A stretch of DNA of 64,000 nucleotides. Source: Mansonella perstans (taxonomy: Eukaryota; Nematoda; Chromadorea; Rhabditida; Onchocercidae). The notes under the pieces were generated by a model. That model was not told the origin of the DNA. It did no database searches and worked only from the letters and a program-made list of their open reading frames with translations. Positions 40,501 to 53,085 of the stretch are shown one piece after another. Position 1 is the first letter of the stretch. Each line of letters opens with the position of its first letter. The translations under genes and the position numbers were made by a program. The stretch is taken from NCBI GenBank assembly GCA_037074765.1, contig JBAMDO010000575.1:558001-622000 (forward strand), written 5' to 3'.

Positions 40501-43500
40501 GTTTAGTACATATCTATCTCTAAATGGCTTTCACAAATTACTTTTTCTAAACTTTCAATTAAATTTTTGTTGACATCACCAGTGACAGTCAGTTGGAATG
40601 GATATTTGCCCATGGTATTTATAGAAACTGCTTCTTGTATTACTCTAAAATTGCATTTTATTTATGACAAAGTTTCTTTTCCAAATTTTTTCAGAAGAAA
40701 TTAAAATTAAGCTTAACTGCAAAAACAATGAAGAAGATGTATTTCTAATTTTTCTCTATAAGTTGTTCATTTGATAAATTTCAAATTTAATTTCCTCCTA
40801 GTCATCAATTGTCTCAAGAATCAATGATAAAGAGCTTTGCAAGAATTTATAGTCGTACTTCTATATATATATCTTCTTAACTACAACTTAAGAATCTACA
40901 ACTCGCGATTTTCAGCTAGAACTAACAAATATATAACAATTGCATGCTAATTAGATTAATAATTACAGTATTACTTGGGAAAGTTTCTTTGGAAATATCC
41001 TGCTGTTGTATTTCTAACAGTAATGTTAGCACCAGCTCCACCGTTATAATAAGGTCGTAAGTCAATAGGAAGCGAAGGTTGTTCTTTCGGTACCGGTATC
41101 ACCATGCAGGCCTTGATGACAAAGAGCATACAAACAGCCTATAAGCAGACTGTAGAATATCTTAAGAAAATGAAAATTTACAAATGAATTTTCCACTATC
41201 ATCACAAAGGAATCTTATCGTAATTCAATGAACTTAGAGATAAATGATAAGTAATTCGCTACATTTTATTCAGAAATTGTCAAGTATTTTGTTAAAATTA
41301 CACTTAAGTTTTACGGGAAACACTAATTGAAGGAGGAGAAATGCGGGTTTTCGGGAGAAATATGCAAAACGTTTGTAGAACATTGCCCGAAAGTGCTGTA
41401 GATAGTATGGATAACCTTGTAATCGATTTTCATACCTGACTTCTGAAAAATATTGTTAAATGTCCAATTCCTTCCATGACTAACAAGACACTGAATGCAA
41501 AGTGTCTGAGACTCGGCAATCAAATCAAATAGTCTTAATTGAAGTTTTAGCACTTCCACAGACAGAAGTAAAACATCAGATTTTCCCTTATTTGCAAAAA
41601 TTTTAGAGGAAATAGAAAATTTTGAATTCAAATCGATATACCAGAAACATCAAAGTGACGATTCCTGTCTTCTGGAATCTCATTTTCCTGTACAGGCAGC
41701 AATGTCTTGGCAGCAAGTTGACATACCCTGTAAATATCAGAAATTTGCAATAGATTTGAACTGAAATTAAAGTTAATTCAATGAAATATTAGAACAACAA
41801 ATGGAATAGTTCCAAGAATTACCTCAAAAAAACTTCTTGCATAGTTGCTACCGACACACCAAACGTATTGATCCCAAGTGAATCTGTATTTTCTTCTAAT
41901 TTTTGAAATAAGCTCGGAAAGCTGTGAAAAATTTTAATTTTTACTTCATCATTTGACATTGAAAAGTTGCCAAGTTTAAAATCAGTTCTAATTTCGTATC
42001 AATTTCCTGCTGAACAAATTAAATGCTTTGGAATGGGAAAATTTTTTTCCGAAAATAATTAAGTTCGAATTCGCTTGGCTATATTTGATTAAGGTAAGTG
42101 AACATTATCAATCCATCAAAGAATTCACCATCGTATATAATGACTAATTAAGTGCTAACTGCAAAATAGATTGTGATGAAAATTTGAATTGTATTCAAAA
42201 TAAATTGAATGCTTGATCGATTTCTGCTTTATTTGAATTTTAGTATTCTAATTCAATCAAAAAAACTGGAGCTGAATTTGTCTTTCTTGAATGTTTCATC
42301 TCAAAACTTACTTATGCCGTTGATCTGCTGTTAACAAAAAAATAACTTCAAAACCATTTGATGAATGGATCACAACATTATGAATGAATAAACGAAGTAA
42401 TGCTAGAGTTTTTAGTACTGCCGCAGCATAGTCATCTGCTTTCATGTCCTCATTATACAGTATCGTTAATCGATATTCATCAGCTGAATGTTAACATTTT
42501 ACAGTATATTTACAAAAATATCACTTCTTTTTTGCATTATCAATTTTATTTCAAATTTATAAAATAAAATCCAAAAGGTTCCTTTTTACAAGATTTATTG
42601 ATTAGTCTATTATTATTATTAATACTACATCACGAATTAAGATGTATTAGGGACAAAAATTTTTTTCCAACAATTACCAAATTTTTTTTTTAAAAATAAT
42701 CCTGAACCGGTGCACTGTAATTTGCCATAGGCTAATATTGTTATCCGATCACCTAAAATATCCGCTTCATCCATGAAATGTGTTGTAAGTAGTATTGTGC
42801 GCCTTTTCTATAAAAATAAATTAGCTTTAAGTTATTTGAGTAATTTTTAAAAAATTTGATTAGCCAAATAAGAAGGCTTCTATTTTTACCATAAAATTAT
42901 GCAATGTAATACTTTCTGAGGACTAAATGATAGAAGGAATAATTAATTCTTGAGAAATTATTGAAAATGAACTAGTTTAGTTTTTAATTAATTCCTCGAG
43001 AAAAGACCTTTCCAGACCTTTTCATCCTGAAGTAATAACCAAGTTTCATGACGTGCATCCGGATCCATTCCGGAAGTTGGCTCATCCAACAAGACAATCT
43101 AAAAATATTAAAAAATAAAAGTGGATCTTAGAGGGATGAAGAAGTGAAAATATTACAACAGATTAATTCCGACGCATTCATTCAGAATCTGGTTATTTCG
43201 GATTTCCAATCCTAAATTAGTTTTATTTCTCTTAAAAGAAATGAAAAGTCAGTTTTAAAGTTTTGTTTTGCTGAATTCATCCAATCATTCCTCTGCTTAG
43301 AATATTTTTTCGACATATGAAACGTATCGGGCAATTTACCCGGTTGATATTTTTGCTACCGCACCTTTGTTATAACAAGATGTTTGCATATGAAAAAATT
43401 CATATTCAAATCGCTACTTTTTGAACTTCGAAAAAATTAAACTTATTCACCTCAGAGCAACCAATAAGTGCAATAGCCAAGGATAATTTACGCTTTTGAC

Positions 43501-46500
43501 CACCAGATAAATAATGACCGTAAACATGTGCCTTATGGTCAATTTTAAGCCTATGCAATATGTCATTTGCTTCTTCCACTTGCCAGTTTCGACCTTTCAG
43601 CTTTAATTAAATTATTTCAGGATAAAATTTTTTCAATTAATGCAAATGTTTAGCAATTGAATGCTTGAACAGTAGGTGAAAATTGAGCTCATTTGCAAAT
43701 ATATATTTTCATTTTAGGACAGAAAACAGTTTGAAAATAATTAATTCTAAGGACAGTCTCAGAGGATCGTAGATCGTATTCTAAAATTATTCCGTGAAAT
43801 TCTTTCTAAAAAATTCATTTTATAGAAAAGCTTAAAATGTCAGCTCATTTTTGTGAATTAATCCCAAAATTATTTCGGCATTTTGCTGCTTCCTGACATC
43901 ATCAAGTGTTTCACTGGCACAATACCTTGCAAAAGAAATAAAGATGTTCCATAACCGTTAAACTATCAAAAATAATGTTGTATTGTGGACAAAATCCTAG
44001 CCGAGTCCGGATTTCTGGCATCTCTTTCCGGATATCATGACCTTCAATGTAAGCAGTACCGCTACTTGGTTGTTGCACACCTGAATGGTGGATTAAAAAA
44101 TCTTATTTAGAATATTTAAACTGAATAATTTCTACGCATTGTCGCCTTTATTCAACTACTCATTGAACAGATAGAAATTTTACGGAAAAAAATTGTGATC
44201 TGTTTATACTCCAAAAATACTTTTTAAATTTTCAAACATTTTGCTTAAAATGTTTCAAATTTTATTCACAACAAAAGATTACCTGTAAGAATGGAAAATA
44301 TGGTACTTTTACCAGCACCATTTTGTCCTAATAAGACTGTTATTTGGCCAGAATACATTTTCGTATGCACATGATTCACAGCCTTCGTTTCCTTTTTTGT
44401 CTTTAAATTTTTTAAAAATAACAATTCTGTTTAATTCCAAATAACTTAACTTGAAAGTGATAAAATGAAACTAAATAAGCAATTAATATGATTAAATATG
44501 AGTAAATTTTTCCACAGCTTTTAATTAAATTTCAAAAAAATGCAAAAATTAAGTAAAATTAAGTAATCGATAAAGGCAAAATTGAGTAATTATGGTTCAT
44601 TAGATTCATTTTTCAGCAGTAAAGAAATCAGTTCGGTGGAAAAAAATTTCCAAACAAAAAAAATAGCAAAAATTAATCAATTAATTAAGTAATCAACCAA
44701 TGTCAAAATTAAGTAATCATAGCTCATTGGATTCATTTCCCAGCAGTACAGAAACCAGTTCGGTGGAAAAAAATTTCCAAACAAAAAAAGTGGCAAAAAT
44801 TAATCAATTAATTAAGTAATCGACCAATGTCAAAATTAAGTAATCATGGCTCACTGGATTCATTTCTGAGCAGTACAGAAACTAGTTCCGTGGAAAAAAA
44901 TTTCCAAACAAAAAAATAGGAAAAATTAAGCAATTGATCGACGAATGGCAAAATTAAGTAATTATGGCTCATAATTCCATTTTTCAGCAGTACAAACATC
45001 AGTTAAGTGAAAAAATTTTCAAAATTGATTTGTTTCGCGATTTTTCGCCGTTCCGTTTTAGCTTCTTTTTTTTACAATTTTTTGCTGAAAAATTCTAAAT
45101 GGGCCATTTAATTTTAGTGCAAATAACAACAGATTTTAAAAGACTTACAAAATGTTGTGAACTTTTATGTTGTAGAAGTCTGTGCAAGAGAGGCTTTTGA
45201 TAAGTTTTGCATAAATCGACAATTTCTATGGTAGTACGCAAAGTTTTTGGTGCAGTTTCAATAAATGACGAGTCAACATTTGGTGGATCTTTGAAATCAG
45301 TTTGGATATATTTACTCAAATTTTGAACTTTTTTCTTGCCACACCAATAAGATCGCTGCAACAGATATTCGAAGCTGCTTGTATAAAACTTAATTTTTAA
45401 TTCAATTACCATAAAATTAAAATTTATGATATGCAATTCACCAGCAGTTGAGAGAGTAGAATTCTCAGTACTTCTAGAATGTTTGGAAGACTATCTAGGA
45501 CAATGTGCATTTTAAGTAAGTAAAACTTTGAAAGGTGATAAATCGTCAATATCAATAGATGATTGGATCTTATCATAGGCAAAAATAAGAGTTAGTAATT
45601 TGATGATTATGTCATAAAGAGTTTTTTACTAGGAAGCAGCAAAATAAAGTAAAGTAAAAAAATAAAGGTAAAGTAGTAAAATAAAGGTAAAGCAAAATTC
45701 ACTTGCAAGAAGAAATACGGTTTCTGTGGTACTCCACCAAAGCCAGGATATACTGCTTCAACATACCAGGTTACAATAGCAAGAATAATAGCATCAACGA
45801 TAAGCATCAGGAAGAAGTGACTCAAAGTTAAAGGCTCATCCGGAGTTGGATTTTCAAAAAACTGAGACCAGGACGCTCCGGATCCTAAGACGAAAAAATT
45901 ATGACAGTTCAAGAAAGGAACTCTGAAGTATAAATCATTCTGAGAAAGGTCCTCAAAGAAATGATAATACGCAATTTGTCAACTTCAAAGAAAACTTTGA
46001 TATTCAAATTCATATCAATGTATACTCTATACGAAGTATACATTGATGTTCTACAGAATAAATAATCAAAATCGACTCATTTATTAGGAATAGTTTTTAA
46101 GTAAAGTTGAATTAAATTTTGTTAAAATTCGAACAAATAAATCTTTATTTGAGAACTCTTAAATGTCCATAATCACAATTATGGAAATAGCGGTAAATAA
46201 TGCTGCAGTTACGTCAGTTAGGAAGAATTTTCATTTAAATGACCTGATAATTAAACTATTGAGAATTTGAAAAAAAGCCAACCGACTGTTTCATGTTGAC
46301 ATATGAAACCTAATGCATAGGTGAGAGCAATATCCGGATTCAGTGAGTTTATCAAACGGATTGATGGTGGAAAAGGTGCAATTAAATCTTTAATATTGAA
46401 AAGCAGATGCCAACCATAAAGTACAACCCATATAAATGGTATAATTTGCATTGCAGCATCACCTGATTATCATCAAGTAATAATTTATTGAGATTTTTAG

Positions 46501-49500
46501 CGAATTAAATTTTAACTGATTGAAAGTTAAAATGTGAAAAGAAATGTGAAACTTTAGCTGGAATATTTGCAAATAGTGAGGGTTAGCGAAATGTACTGTA
46601 ATTTACGGAATATTCTTTCTCGAAAAGAAGCATTAAAAGTTTTATTTCGAAATTTCGAGAAAATAATTTACCTGAATGAAGGAAGGTGGAAGCAGCAAAT
46701 GCTATGTACATCACATTGATTCCGTAAAGGGTAAATAAAACAAATGCTATGGTAGGATCACTTTTTGGTGTTACAACAGAGTAAAGCACGGATAAAATAA
46801 TTATGTTTATTGATAATTTGATAAGATTACTTGTAAAATAGGAAAGCCATAAAATCCATTGTGATAGGCCCATTACTTTCATATATGACTGAAAAATCGA
46901 TTCTTCCAGAAAAAAATTTTTTTTAACTTTTATCTAATAAAATTTTTTTTTAACTTTCAAAGTGCTTCAGCTCTTTACTGGAACGAACATAAGTTAGTTG
47001 AATTATTTCTCCACAAATTTGTTTAGTTTTTCATACTTTCAATACACGTTTACTTCCAATCAGTCAAGACAACATGGTGTGGGTGTGGAATTTTTGCGGA
47101 CGATTGAAATCAATCAAATTTTAAATAAACCTTTATTTGAGTTTCTTTCTCGATTACTATCGTTCGTGCGATGTATACAACATTAATCATAAACGAAAAT
47201 ACAATTACGGTAGATAAGAAGTACACGCCAAGCTCGATAATTATACTTTTGTAAGGTGGATATGGAAAACGTTGAAGCTTAAAATAGTTGAAACTTAATC
47301 TTCAATCAATAAATTAATAATGGTAAAAGTTTCAGTTCAAAGATACTTTAAGTGATAGATGTTGAAATAATTGTGAATGAAATAAATTGAAATGCTAGTT
47401 ATTATCGGCCGTTTAGTAAAATTTTGAAAATCATTATGAGATTTGAAATTTTCAGGATAAAATAGCTTTTTGTATAATTCTTTTTCGTAGAACTGTACTG
47501 CTGCTGCTTTAAAATTTTTGTTTTAAAAAAAATTTAGCGTCTTTAAATGTAAATTAGTAAAGTAAGTTTAATTGAAGAATGGATATGATAATTACTGGTA
47601 TAGTTAGAAATTAATAAGTTACCATTAAAACAGAATTACTGGTTGTATTTGACAAATATTGTTGCACGGCGACATCAACTGCTTTCTGCAATGTTAAAAA
47701 GCCTTCTTGCCAGTAACCTAAAAAACAATCTGAATTATTTTAAATGATCAATGTTCATGCTAATTATTTTTATAGTAGTAATAAGAAGACAGGTTAATTT
47801 TATTGAGACAAAATAGATGATTCGCTATATGAATTACTTACAAGAATTTTTCCTTTTAATAACTGCATCATAATTTATCTTCTTTTGCTTAATTATTTAC
47901 AATGATGGTTTTGCAGTAATTGGCATTAATAAAAGTCAATTACCAGGATATCCACCACTAGGACTTGATTTACTCAATGGTCCAATATGGACAGGGACAG
48001 CGAATTTGGTTTTTGTATCCCATGGTAATAAACTACTTAATAATGGTCGATAGCGGCGCTTCGTATTTGACAATCGAATTGAATAACTAATAGTATCGGT
48101 TGTATTGACAGAATTGGCGAACTGATCATCGAAAACAATTCCACCTGTGGTTTTAGTTTCATAAAGATACAAGTTTTTCCACAAGGGAATGATGACTTGT
48201 TAAGCTTAATTTCAAAGTTTTGGCTGGTGAGGTTTCCGATAAAGTTCTGATCAGACTTTCGATGAAGTTTTTGATCAGAGAAGTTCTAAAGTCTTACTGA
48301 GAAGGCAATTTGAAATGTTAAAATTAAAAATAAACATTTGTAACGTTCAAATTTCAAATAAGGGAAGTTTATTTAAAAGTAAGCATGGGAAATGATTTAT
48401 ATGAAGGAAAATTTCGAAATAAAAACGAATAAGAAAATAGAAATGGATATTTGAAGTACCGATGATCGGATTGTTGCATCGTAGTTTCGATATTGAACTC
48501 GCAATGTATTCCACCAATTCTTTTTCATTTTTTTTGGCTGTAAATTTCGACAAAAATTTTACAAACTGAATTAGTTAAAAAATATGATAAATTCAAACTA
48601 ATCATCATTTATTTTAGAAAACAGGAAAGAAGAGAAAACAAATTGATATAACACAGAGATTTATTGTTAATTTCAATTTCACAATTATTTTCATACCTTA
48701 TCTTTTCATCGCAATGCACTTGCATATTGTTATTACTTTTAAGGCAGCGAAATTAAATCATATCATTTGACCTATTCGTTAGGACGTTCGTTGAAAGATA
48801 TTGAATGCACTTTGGAATTCAACGAATCATAATCAAGCAATAAAAAATAATGCTTTTTGGATTTTTGAATTTATTTAAAATTTCCAAGAATACATTTCAT
48901 CATAAATTGCATCTTCCTAATTTTTTAATCCTAATATAATGCTTAAAATAGGCTTTATGAATGAAATCAAAATACTGTAAGAATTACGTATGACTTTTGC
49001 TGTAGAAGAAATTGCAACCACGACATCAGGATGAAATTTTTGAAAGCTGACAAAGTTTGTTAGATGTTCATGCAATGTATCATTTTTCAATTGTTCGATT
49101 ATATCCGAAGTGGTGTACCGTTCCTGCACCAACAGTTCAATTCAACAATGTAATAAAATTCAAAAGAAAAGAGCCAAAACGAACTAATCACTAAAGCGAT
49201 CTTATAAAACGATCTTATCAGCCAACAACAGACATTTTTAACAAAACCAAGATTTTATCGAGTAGCTAATTGAACAGGAAATATTTCTCATCATTCCTTA
49301 TGTCAATTAAACAAGATTATTTATTAACCTGAATAATTAGCATAATTGCATCAATATCAGGATTCGTTGGAGTATAAACAATTTCCAAATCAATATTTGC
49401 TATAATAGTGCTAGAATTGGACTCTCTAGTTACATTCAGAAATGTGCAATCATTATTTATTGTTTTATTACCAGTTATTATATATTGCGTATCAACAATT

Positions 49501-50167
49501 GTATCCTGAAAAAAGGATAAAAATTTGAAAAATTTTAATTATTTACGACTTCTCAAAAGTTCCACTTGGAGACGATGAGTTTTTTTATGATTTCTTGAAA
49601 TTTTAACAGTCACATTAAACATAGAGGCATCGTTTCGATCATTTCAAAACAAAAATTTGATGAAAAGATAATTCAACTCACAACAAATGCTTGTGAGAAA
49701 TCTGGTGGTATGATCAAATCAATAACTGATCCATGAATTAACCATGGCTTGTATACTGTTGATGGGTGTGACAGTTCGTATTTGTGTCGTAGCTGGAGAT
49801 ATTATATGAATCAGTCACGAAGACAAATGAATCATCACAATAATTAATTCTTACTGTAGAATAATATAAATATAATGAAATAAAGTTAAGATTATTGATA
49901 AATCATAAAAATTAAATTTAAAATTGATGAAAATTTCAAAAATCCCATTTATAGTTTTTTAAGTTTAGTTCGTTCTTTTTTTCAATGAAAAATTGGTAAA
50001 AAAACAAGACTAACTCCAATCATTAAGCCAAATGCAATACCAATCAATAACAGCGGTACGCTGAATTCTAATGCAGTAAATATGGGAGATCGAATTTGTT
50101 GAAGTAAATTTTTCCATATCAGTAATTTTAATTGAAACATTCGCCCATTGCGTTTTCTCGGCGTCAT
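31522..50167 (-). CDS. ABCA-type full-length lipid transporter (about 37 exons), hosting the PFK gene in an intron
   Basis: Starts [20 protein letters not shown] (50167-50015), the usual ABCA N-terminus and first span. Next come a large extracellular loop (exons about 49792-47620), TMD1 (about 47280-45700), and NBD1: Walker [10 protein letters not shown] (about 44400-44283), Q-loop FCPQYN, signature [11 protein letters not shown] (about 43600-43450), Walker [14 protein letters not shown] (about 43100) and H-loop TTHFMDEAD (about 42800). TMD2 spans about 41160-37760. NBD2 has Walker [11 protein letters not shown] (36893-36775), Q-loop YCPQFDA (about 36612-36425), then signature GGNKRRLS and Walker [14 protein letters not shown] (32526-32397), H-loop [11 protein letters not shown] (32274-32141), 31934-31832, and the C-terminal exon 31719-31522 with [12 protein letters not shown]. 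Domain order and motifs match ABCA proteins such as human ABCA1 and worm CED-7/ABT members, which move lipids across the plasma membrane. Which ortholog is not decided. Junctions 36425/32526 and 31832/31719 use irregular splice sites (see findings). Most middle exon edges are approximate. Confidence 0.88.
33370..33375 (-). terminator. candidate polyadenylation signal of PFK
   Basis: TTTATT on the plus strand gives AATAAA on the minus strand, 57 bases past the PFK stop. It falls inside the host intron, so use of this site by the host transcript would truncate the transporter mRNA before its last exons. Confidence 0.45.
33432..35869 (-). CDS. pfk: ATP-dependent 6-phosphofructokinase, complete, one intron (783 aa), nested in an ABCA intron
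   Basis: Exons 35869-35162 (236 codons) and 35075-33432 (547 codons plus stop) are separated by an 86-bp intron (GTAACT...TTTTCAG-type) placed between FVVE and [11 protein letters not shown]. It catalyses fructose-6-phosphate + ATP to fructose-1,6-bisphosphate, the committed step of glycolysis. Visible in the N-half: [13 protein letters not shown] (residues 49-61), [21 protein letters not shown] (147-156), and [16 protein letters not shown] with the catalytic Asp at about 196, then [14 protein letters not shown]. The regulatory C-half has [40 protein letters not shown] and the ending [17 protein letters not shown]. Length equals the animal two-domain enzyme (about 780 aa), so it is intact. 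All exons point the same way as the surrounding transporter. AATAAA lies at 33375-33370 (-), about 57 bp after the stop. It could be the main PFK or a second paralog. Confidence 0.96.
35870..36424 (-). promoter_or_regulatory. presumed PFK promoter region inside the ABCA intron
   Basis: About 550 bp from the host exon ending at 36425 to the PFK ATG. It must hold the PFK promoter if the gene is transcribed on its own. Very AT-rich; no TATA box or clear spliced-leader acceptor directly before the ATG could be singled out. Confidence 0.3.
39155..39179. repeat. poly-A tract in ABCA intron
   Basis: About 20 consecutive A on the plus strand after AATAAA-like sequence (TTTAATAAAAA). It is read as poly-T in the sense of the transporter. 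Confidence 0.7.
44540..45025. repeat. intronic minisatellite, about four 127-bp units
   Basis: The block GTTCGGTGGAAAAAAATTTCC recurs with starts at 44631, 44758, 44885 (GTTCCG) and a decayed copy at 45002. Spacing is 127, 127 and about 117 bp. Each unit also carries AAAATTAAGTAAT, TGGCTCA/AGCTCA, ATTCATTT and AGCAGTA. It lies in the ABCA intron just upstream of the NBD1 Walker A exon. Confidence 0.85.
45648..45702. repeat. short AAATAAAGGTAAAG tandem repeat
   Basis: AAAATAAAGTAAAGTAAA, AAATAAAGGTAAAGTAGTA and AAATAAAGGTAAAGCAAAA run in tandem at the edge of an ABCA exon (about 45700). The plus-strand GGTAAAG units are not in the sense of the gene. Confidence 0.6.
46014..46047. repeat. perfect 13-bp inverted repeat, 8-nt loop
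   Basis: ATCAATGTATACT (46014-46026), loop CTATACGA, AGTATACATTGAT (46035-46047). It lies in an intron of the ABCA gene between TMD1 exons. Confidence 0.85.
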
Positions 50168-51967
50168 TTAATTAGTCTGATTAATCTATGCAAAATTTAG
50201 ATTCCTCCTTAAAAAGAAGAAAAAACGTAAGCAATTTGCAAGTTTTTGAACGAATTTTGAATTTTTCGAAATTCGGTTTTTATTTTTTCCTTTTTTTAAA
50301 TTTTTTCTAAAATAAATTCAATTTTGCTTTGGACATTGAAAAACGCTGTGTTTGTCGTCTCAAATTGATTAAAATATGATGGTATTGTTAGAAATAGCTA
50401 GTTTAAGTCTCATCCTTCACAAATTTAATTCACTCTCACAGTTGGTTCCTTCAGAAAAATCAATGGCTAATGAAATTGATAATAGAATTGTTTGCATTAT
50501 TAAAATTTGACAACTAAAGCTAAAAGTTACCGCCCGACTCTAATCAACTCTTGAAATGATGGATACGAAACATATTTCTATACAGGAAGAAAAAAAGAAA
50601 AAAATGAACAGTCGTCAAGTTTAATCTTTGATTTAATAATAATAATATGCAATGAATGTGTCAAACAAAATTTTATCAGTATGTGGAAAATTATCTTTGA
50701 TAAAAGCAACTGCTTTTTCTATTGAAATGATACCAACAAGGAAGATAACATGCTATCCTGGATACCAACATGCTATCTTGCATTCATCAATGTTATCTAC
50801 AGAGAAGTTCAAAGTTTAGGGTTCCTTATCAACTTCGCTATGAAAAAATAAACAAGTCAATGGTGAATTGAACTAACAATTGAAAGGCATAGAAAATTTT
50901 AATATTTCTATCAAATTATGCTATGAAAATATGATTTACATGAACAGGTCAATGAAAAAAAAAAAAAAAATCCATTAGAATTAAATCATTGCAAAGAAAT
51001 ATTTTAATTGCAATGTTTGCCTATTTTGGGGGCGGGGAGAAATACTTCATTGAATAGAGGAAATGAACAAAATGAAATTTCAGAATTTGCTGTTCTTCTA
51101 TTAAACTAAATTTACCAAATAATGATGGGTATGCAAATTTCAAATGAAATAATTTTAATTTATATTGATCATTCATGGAGTTTGAAATGTACACTTGTGA
51201 TTTATAAAATTCTCTCAGGTTCCTTTTATTGTTGAAGATTGTTGTTGCTTGCAATGCAGGAATAACTGATATTGTTGCACGAGCTGATATTGTTGTAGTG
51301 TTGACAAATGTAAAATTATGTATGGTTGGTTACCATGCTCATTCTTTTGACCATCAGAATAGTTCGACAAGAAGTTTGACATTTTATGTATTTTCTATAG
51401 TTGTTTAAATTTGACAAACGATATTATCAAATCATTTAAAAAAAATTTTCCAACTTAATCTTAAATTTTGCAATGTTTTTCAGAATTCAGCAATATTTGC
51501 AAGAAACTTTGATTTTTAACAAATTATTGATTGAAATTAAGTGAAAAAAAAAGCTTTGATCACAAAATATTCTAACCATTCTCAATAAGCTAAATAATGT
51601 TGCGATAATTACAGCTATCAAAAGTTCTGAATAATCAGCGATAATTATAGCTTCCTAAAGTTTTGGATGTGTCAGCTATTCCGAAATTTTCGCTTCCACT
51701 GTAATAACAATCGCTAATGGTATGAAAATACACTGGATGAGTATCTAAATAACTTCTTGATAATAGAATAAATATTGAGGATAATATTTTAGCGATTATC
51801 AACTTTTTTAACATCATGTCATTATGTTATCCATTGGTAAAAGTTTACTGATTACCAAGGAATATGAAAAAGCTAATATTCCAAACTGATTGCAATATTT
51901 CATACTGATTCAAATGAAATTCATATAGAAACTCCCATCAAAACTTTTTAGTTATGGATACATTAAT

Positions 51968-52063
51968 AAGGAGCTTATTGTAAAAGCAATTCATTTGTTG
52001 GACAAACAAAGTGCTATCGGCAAGGAGCTTATTGTCGAAGCAATCCATTTGTTTGACAACAAA
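51968..52063. repeat. 54-bp direct repeat
   Basis: AAGGAGCTTATTGTAAAAGC at 51968 recurs as AAGGAGCTTATTGTCGAAGC at 52022. Both are followed by AAT/AATC CATTTGTT and GACAA. Confidence 0.75.
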
Positions 52064-52924
52064 TTATCTTTTCTATCAATCTCAACGTTCTCTCAAATAT
52101 TTGAGTTTGTATAAAATAGATTTGCTTATAATCTTCCAATCAAATACATGCAAATTAGTAAAAGATTTTAATTAAAATACATAAATCATTCATTAAAACT
52201 GATATCATCTGACGTATTGCTTAGAAGATGAAACGAAACATAATGTCATCATGAGAGACAGGAAGTAATAGAAGAGAAAACATGGCATTACAGAAAGAGA
52301 TAACAAGACACTGATTGTATCATTATGACAGATTGCTGAAATTTGTGAAATAGTATTGGGTTAAATCATTTTAGTTGTGTTAAGTAAAGATTGAGAGTGA
52401 TAGTGGATAGTATGAAGCATGAAGAGACGTTAGAGAGGATGCATAATTGAAATAGCTTTAAAATAAAAGGGATAGTAGTGACCAAAGCAATTGAGAGTAA
52501 TAAAATTTCTGTTGTTTCATAGATAATTTAGAGAATGATAATATTGGATAAAGAACAGAGTGTTCTTTTGACTTTCATTATATTCATTGATTTATCAGTA
52601 TTTCTAAGAAAAGAGAAAATGATGAGATATGGATCAAGTGACCTTCATATGACCCTTATAACTGCACTGTGATCTTCTTAATTTTATTGCATCCTTCAGT
52701 GCACAAGTGAGTCATTACAAATATAATTACATGTCCTGTATTGATTGGTTTATTGTAATGACCATTCTATTATGAAGTGGACACTAGTAATTGTATTATA
52801 TTTGTATTTTTTTTAGCTTAAAATGAAATATAAAAATACAAAATTTCAATGAATTATCTGTATTAAGTATTCAGTTATAGGAATATTGATTGAATGTGAA
52901 AGAATATTTATTGATAATTTTATA

Positions 52925-52990
52925 GATTGTATTGTATCTGAGAGTTGTATCTGAGAGATTGTATTGTATCTGAGAGTATCCGAGAGTTCA
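52925..52990. repeat. GTATCTGAGAG short tandem repeat
   Basis: GATTGTATTGTATCTGAGAG occurs twice about 31 bp apart, with extra TTGTATCTGAGAG and GTATCCGAGAG units between and after. It lies about 100 bp upstream of the PDZ gene. Confidence 0.7.
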
Positions 52991-53085
52991 AAGTGCATAG
53001 GAAAGAGTTAAGGTTTGAATGTAAACTGAAATGATATATATGTGATACTAAAAAAGGATAATTTATTATGCAGGTAAATGGTAAA

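Larger units (their letters stand above)
50168..53085. other. 2.9-kb divergent intergenic region (ABCA and PDZ-protein promoters)
   Basis: No coding exon seen. It contains two tandem duplications listed separately and a poly-A run near 50950. Promoters for the transporter (-) and the PDZ gene (+) should lie here; no specific element was identified. Confidence 0.4.

Noticed and set aside
41323..41631. 102-codon minus-strand frame inside the ABCA gene
   Set aside because: Only its middle part (about 41580-41440) fits the transporter after NBD1; the full frame is not a separate gene.
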